Part shown: positions 63,932 through 64,000 of the stretch, in pieces | How positions within the stretch are numbered: position 1 is the first letter of the stretch | How the letters are laid out: each line of letters begins with the position of its first letter | Source of the DNA: Prevotella illustrans | GTDB lineage: Bacteria; Bacteroidota; Bacteroidia; Bacteroidales; Bacteroidaceae | DNA: 64,000 bases | Assembly (NCBI RefSeq): GCF_017426725.1 | Contig: NZ_JAERMS010000006.1 | Coordinates: 33,954-97,953 of the forward strand | Direction of reading: 5' to 3' | Translations under genes and position numbers: made by a program | Notes under the pieces: model-generated | Told to the model about the DNA's origin: nothing | The model's input: only the letters and a program-made list of their open reading frames with translations | Database searches by the model: none

Positions 63932-64000
63932 CCGTTTATATTGCAAAAATATAGCTTTCACTCTGCAATAAGGCAGCTTTTAGCAACTCAAAACTATGCT

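Overview
The window looks like chromosome from a host-associated Bacteroidales bacterium, most likely Prevotella-like. The evidence is the SusC/SusD pairs, a hybrid two-component sensor, -7 promoter boxes of the TAnnTTTG type, an UpxY-type antiterminator at the head of a capsule locus, and a MobA/MobC-type mobilizable element. I cannot fix the species from sequence alone.

Region 1 (1 to about 14,590) is an AT-rich integrative mobilizable element. It carries a relaxosome module (MobC, an oriT-like inverted repeat, the MobA relaxase), two unrecognised cargo genes, an operon (lipoprotein, ParA, DUF3408, a small membrane protein, a helix-turn-helix protein, DUF3127) that resembles the start of a CTnDOT-type transfer operon without the mating apparatus, and a HipB/HipA pair. 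Next comes an unrecognised six-gene cluster: two ~240-residue paralogues, an HNH nuclease, two very small proteins and a DUF3853 regulator. A tyrosine recombinase closes the element. Just past the recombinase lies what looks like the 3' end of a tRNA-Ser gene followed by an intrinsic terminator, so I place the chromosomal junction at about 14,571-14,590. The other end of the element is off the left edge.

Region 2 (14,991-26,974, + strand) is a SusC/SusD locus with two lipoproteins (DUF4843, PKD-like) and two tandem secreted zinc-metalloprotease homologues, suggesting peptide or protein use. It is decaying or in flux: the SusC has two +1 frameshifts, the first protease lacks zinc ligands, and the second has an in-frame stop near its C-terminus.

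Region 3 (27,106-48,113) is a polysaccharide or ester utilization region. A minus-strand operon has two repeats of [CE1-like esterase, GH3 glycosidase]. It is followed by a hybrid two-component regulator, then by a plus-strand operon of carboxylesterase, SusC, SusD and carboxylesterase, and finally by a convergent GH33 sialidase. The esterase and GH3 content suggests a decorated plant glycan such as an acylated xylan; the substrate is inference.

Region 4 (48,163-63,931, + strand) is a capsule/exopolysaccharide locus: a promoter, UpxY, a Wzx flippase, a Wzy polymerase, six clear glycosyltransferases plus a DUF6492 protein, an acyltransferase, a PF14907 protein, then GDP-mannose 4,6-dehydratase and GDP-L-fucose synthase. 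This implies a fucose-containing polymer. A GxxExxY gene with a duplicated 126-bp repeat is inserted between the two GDP-fucose genes. The locus ends at a strong terminator. No rRNA, complete tRNA, CRISPR array or insertion sequence was seen.
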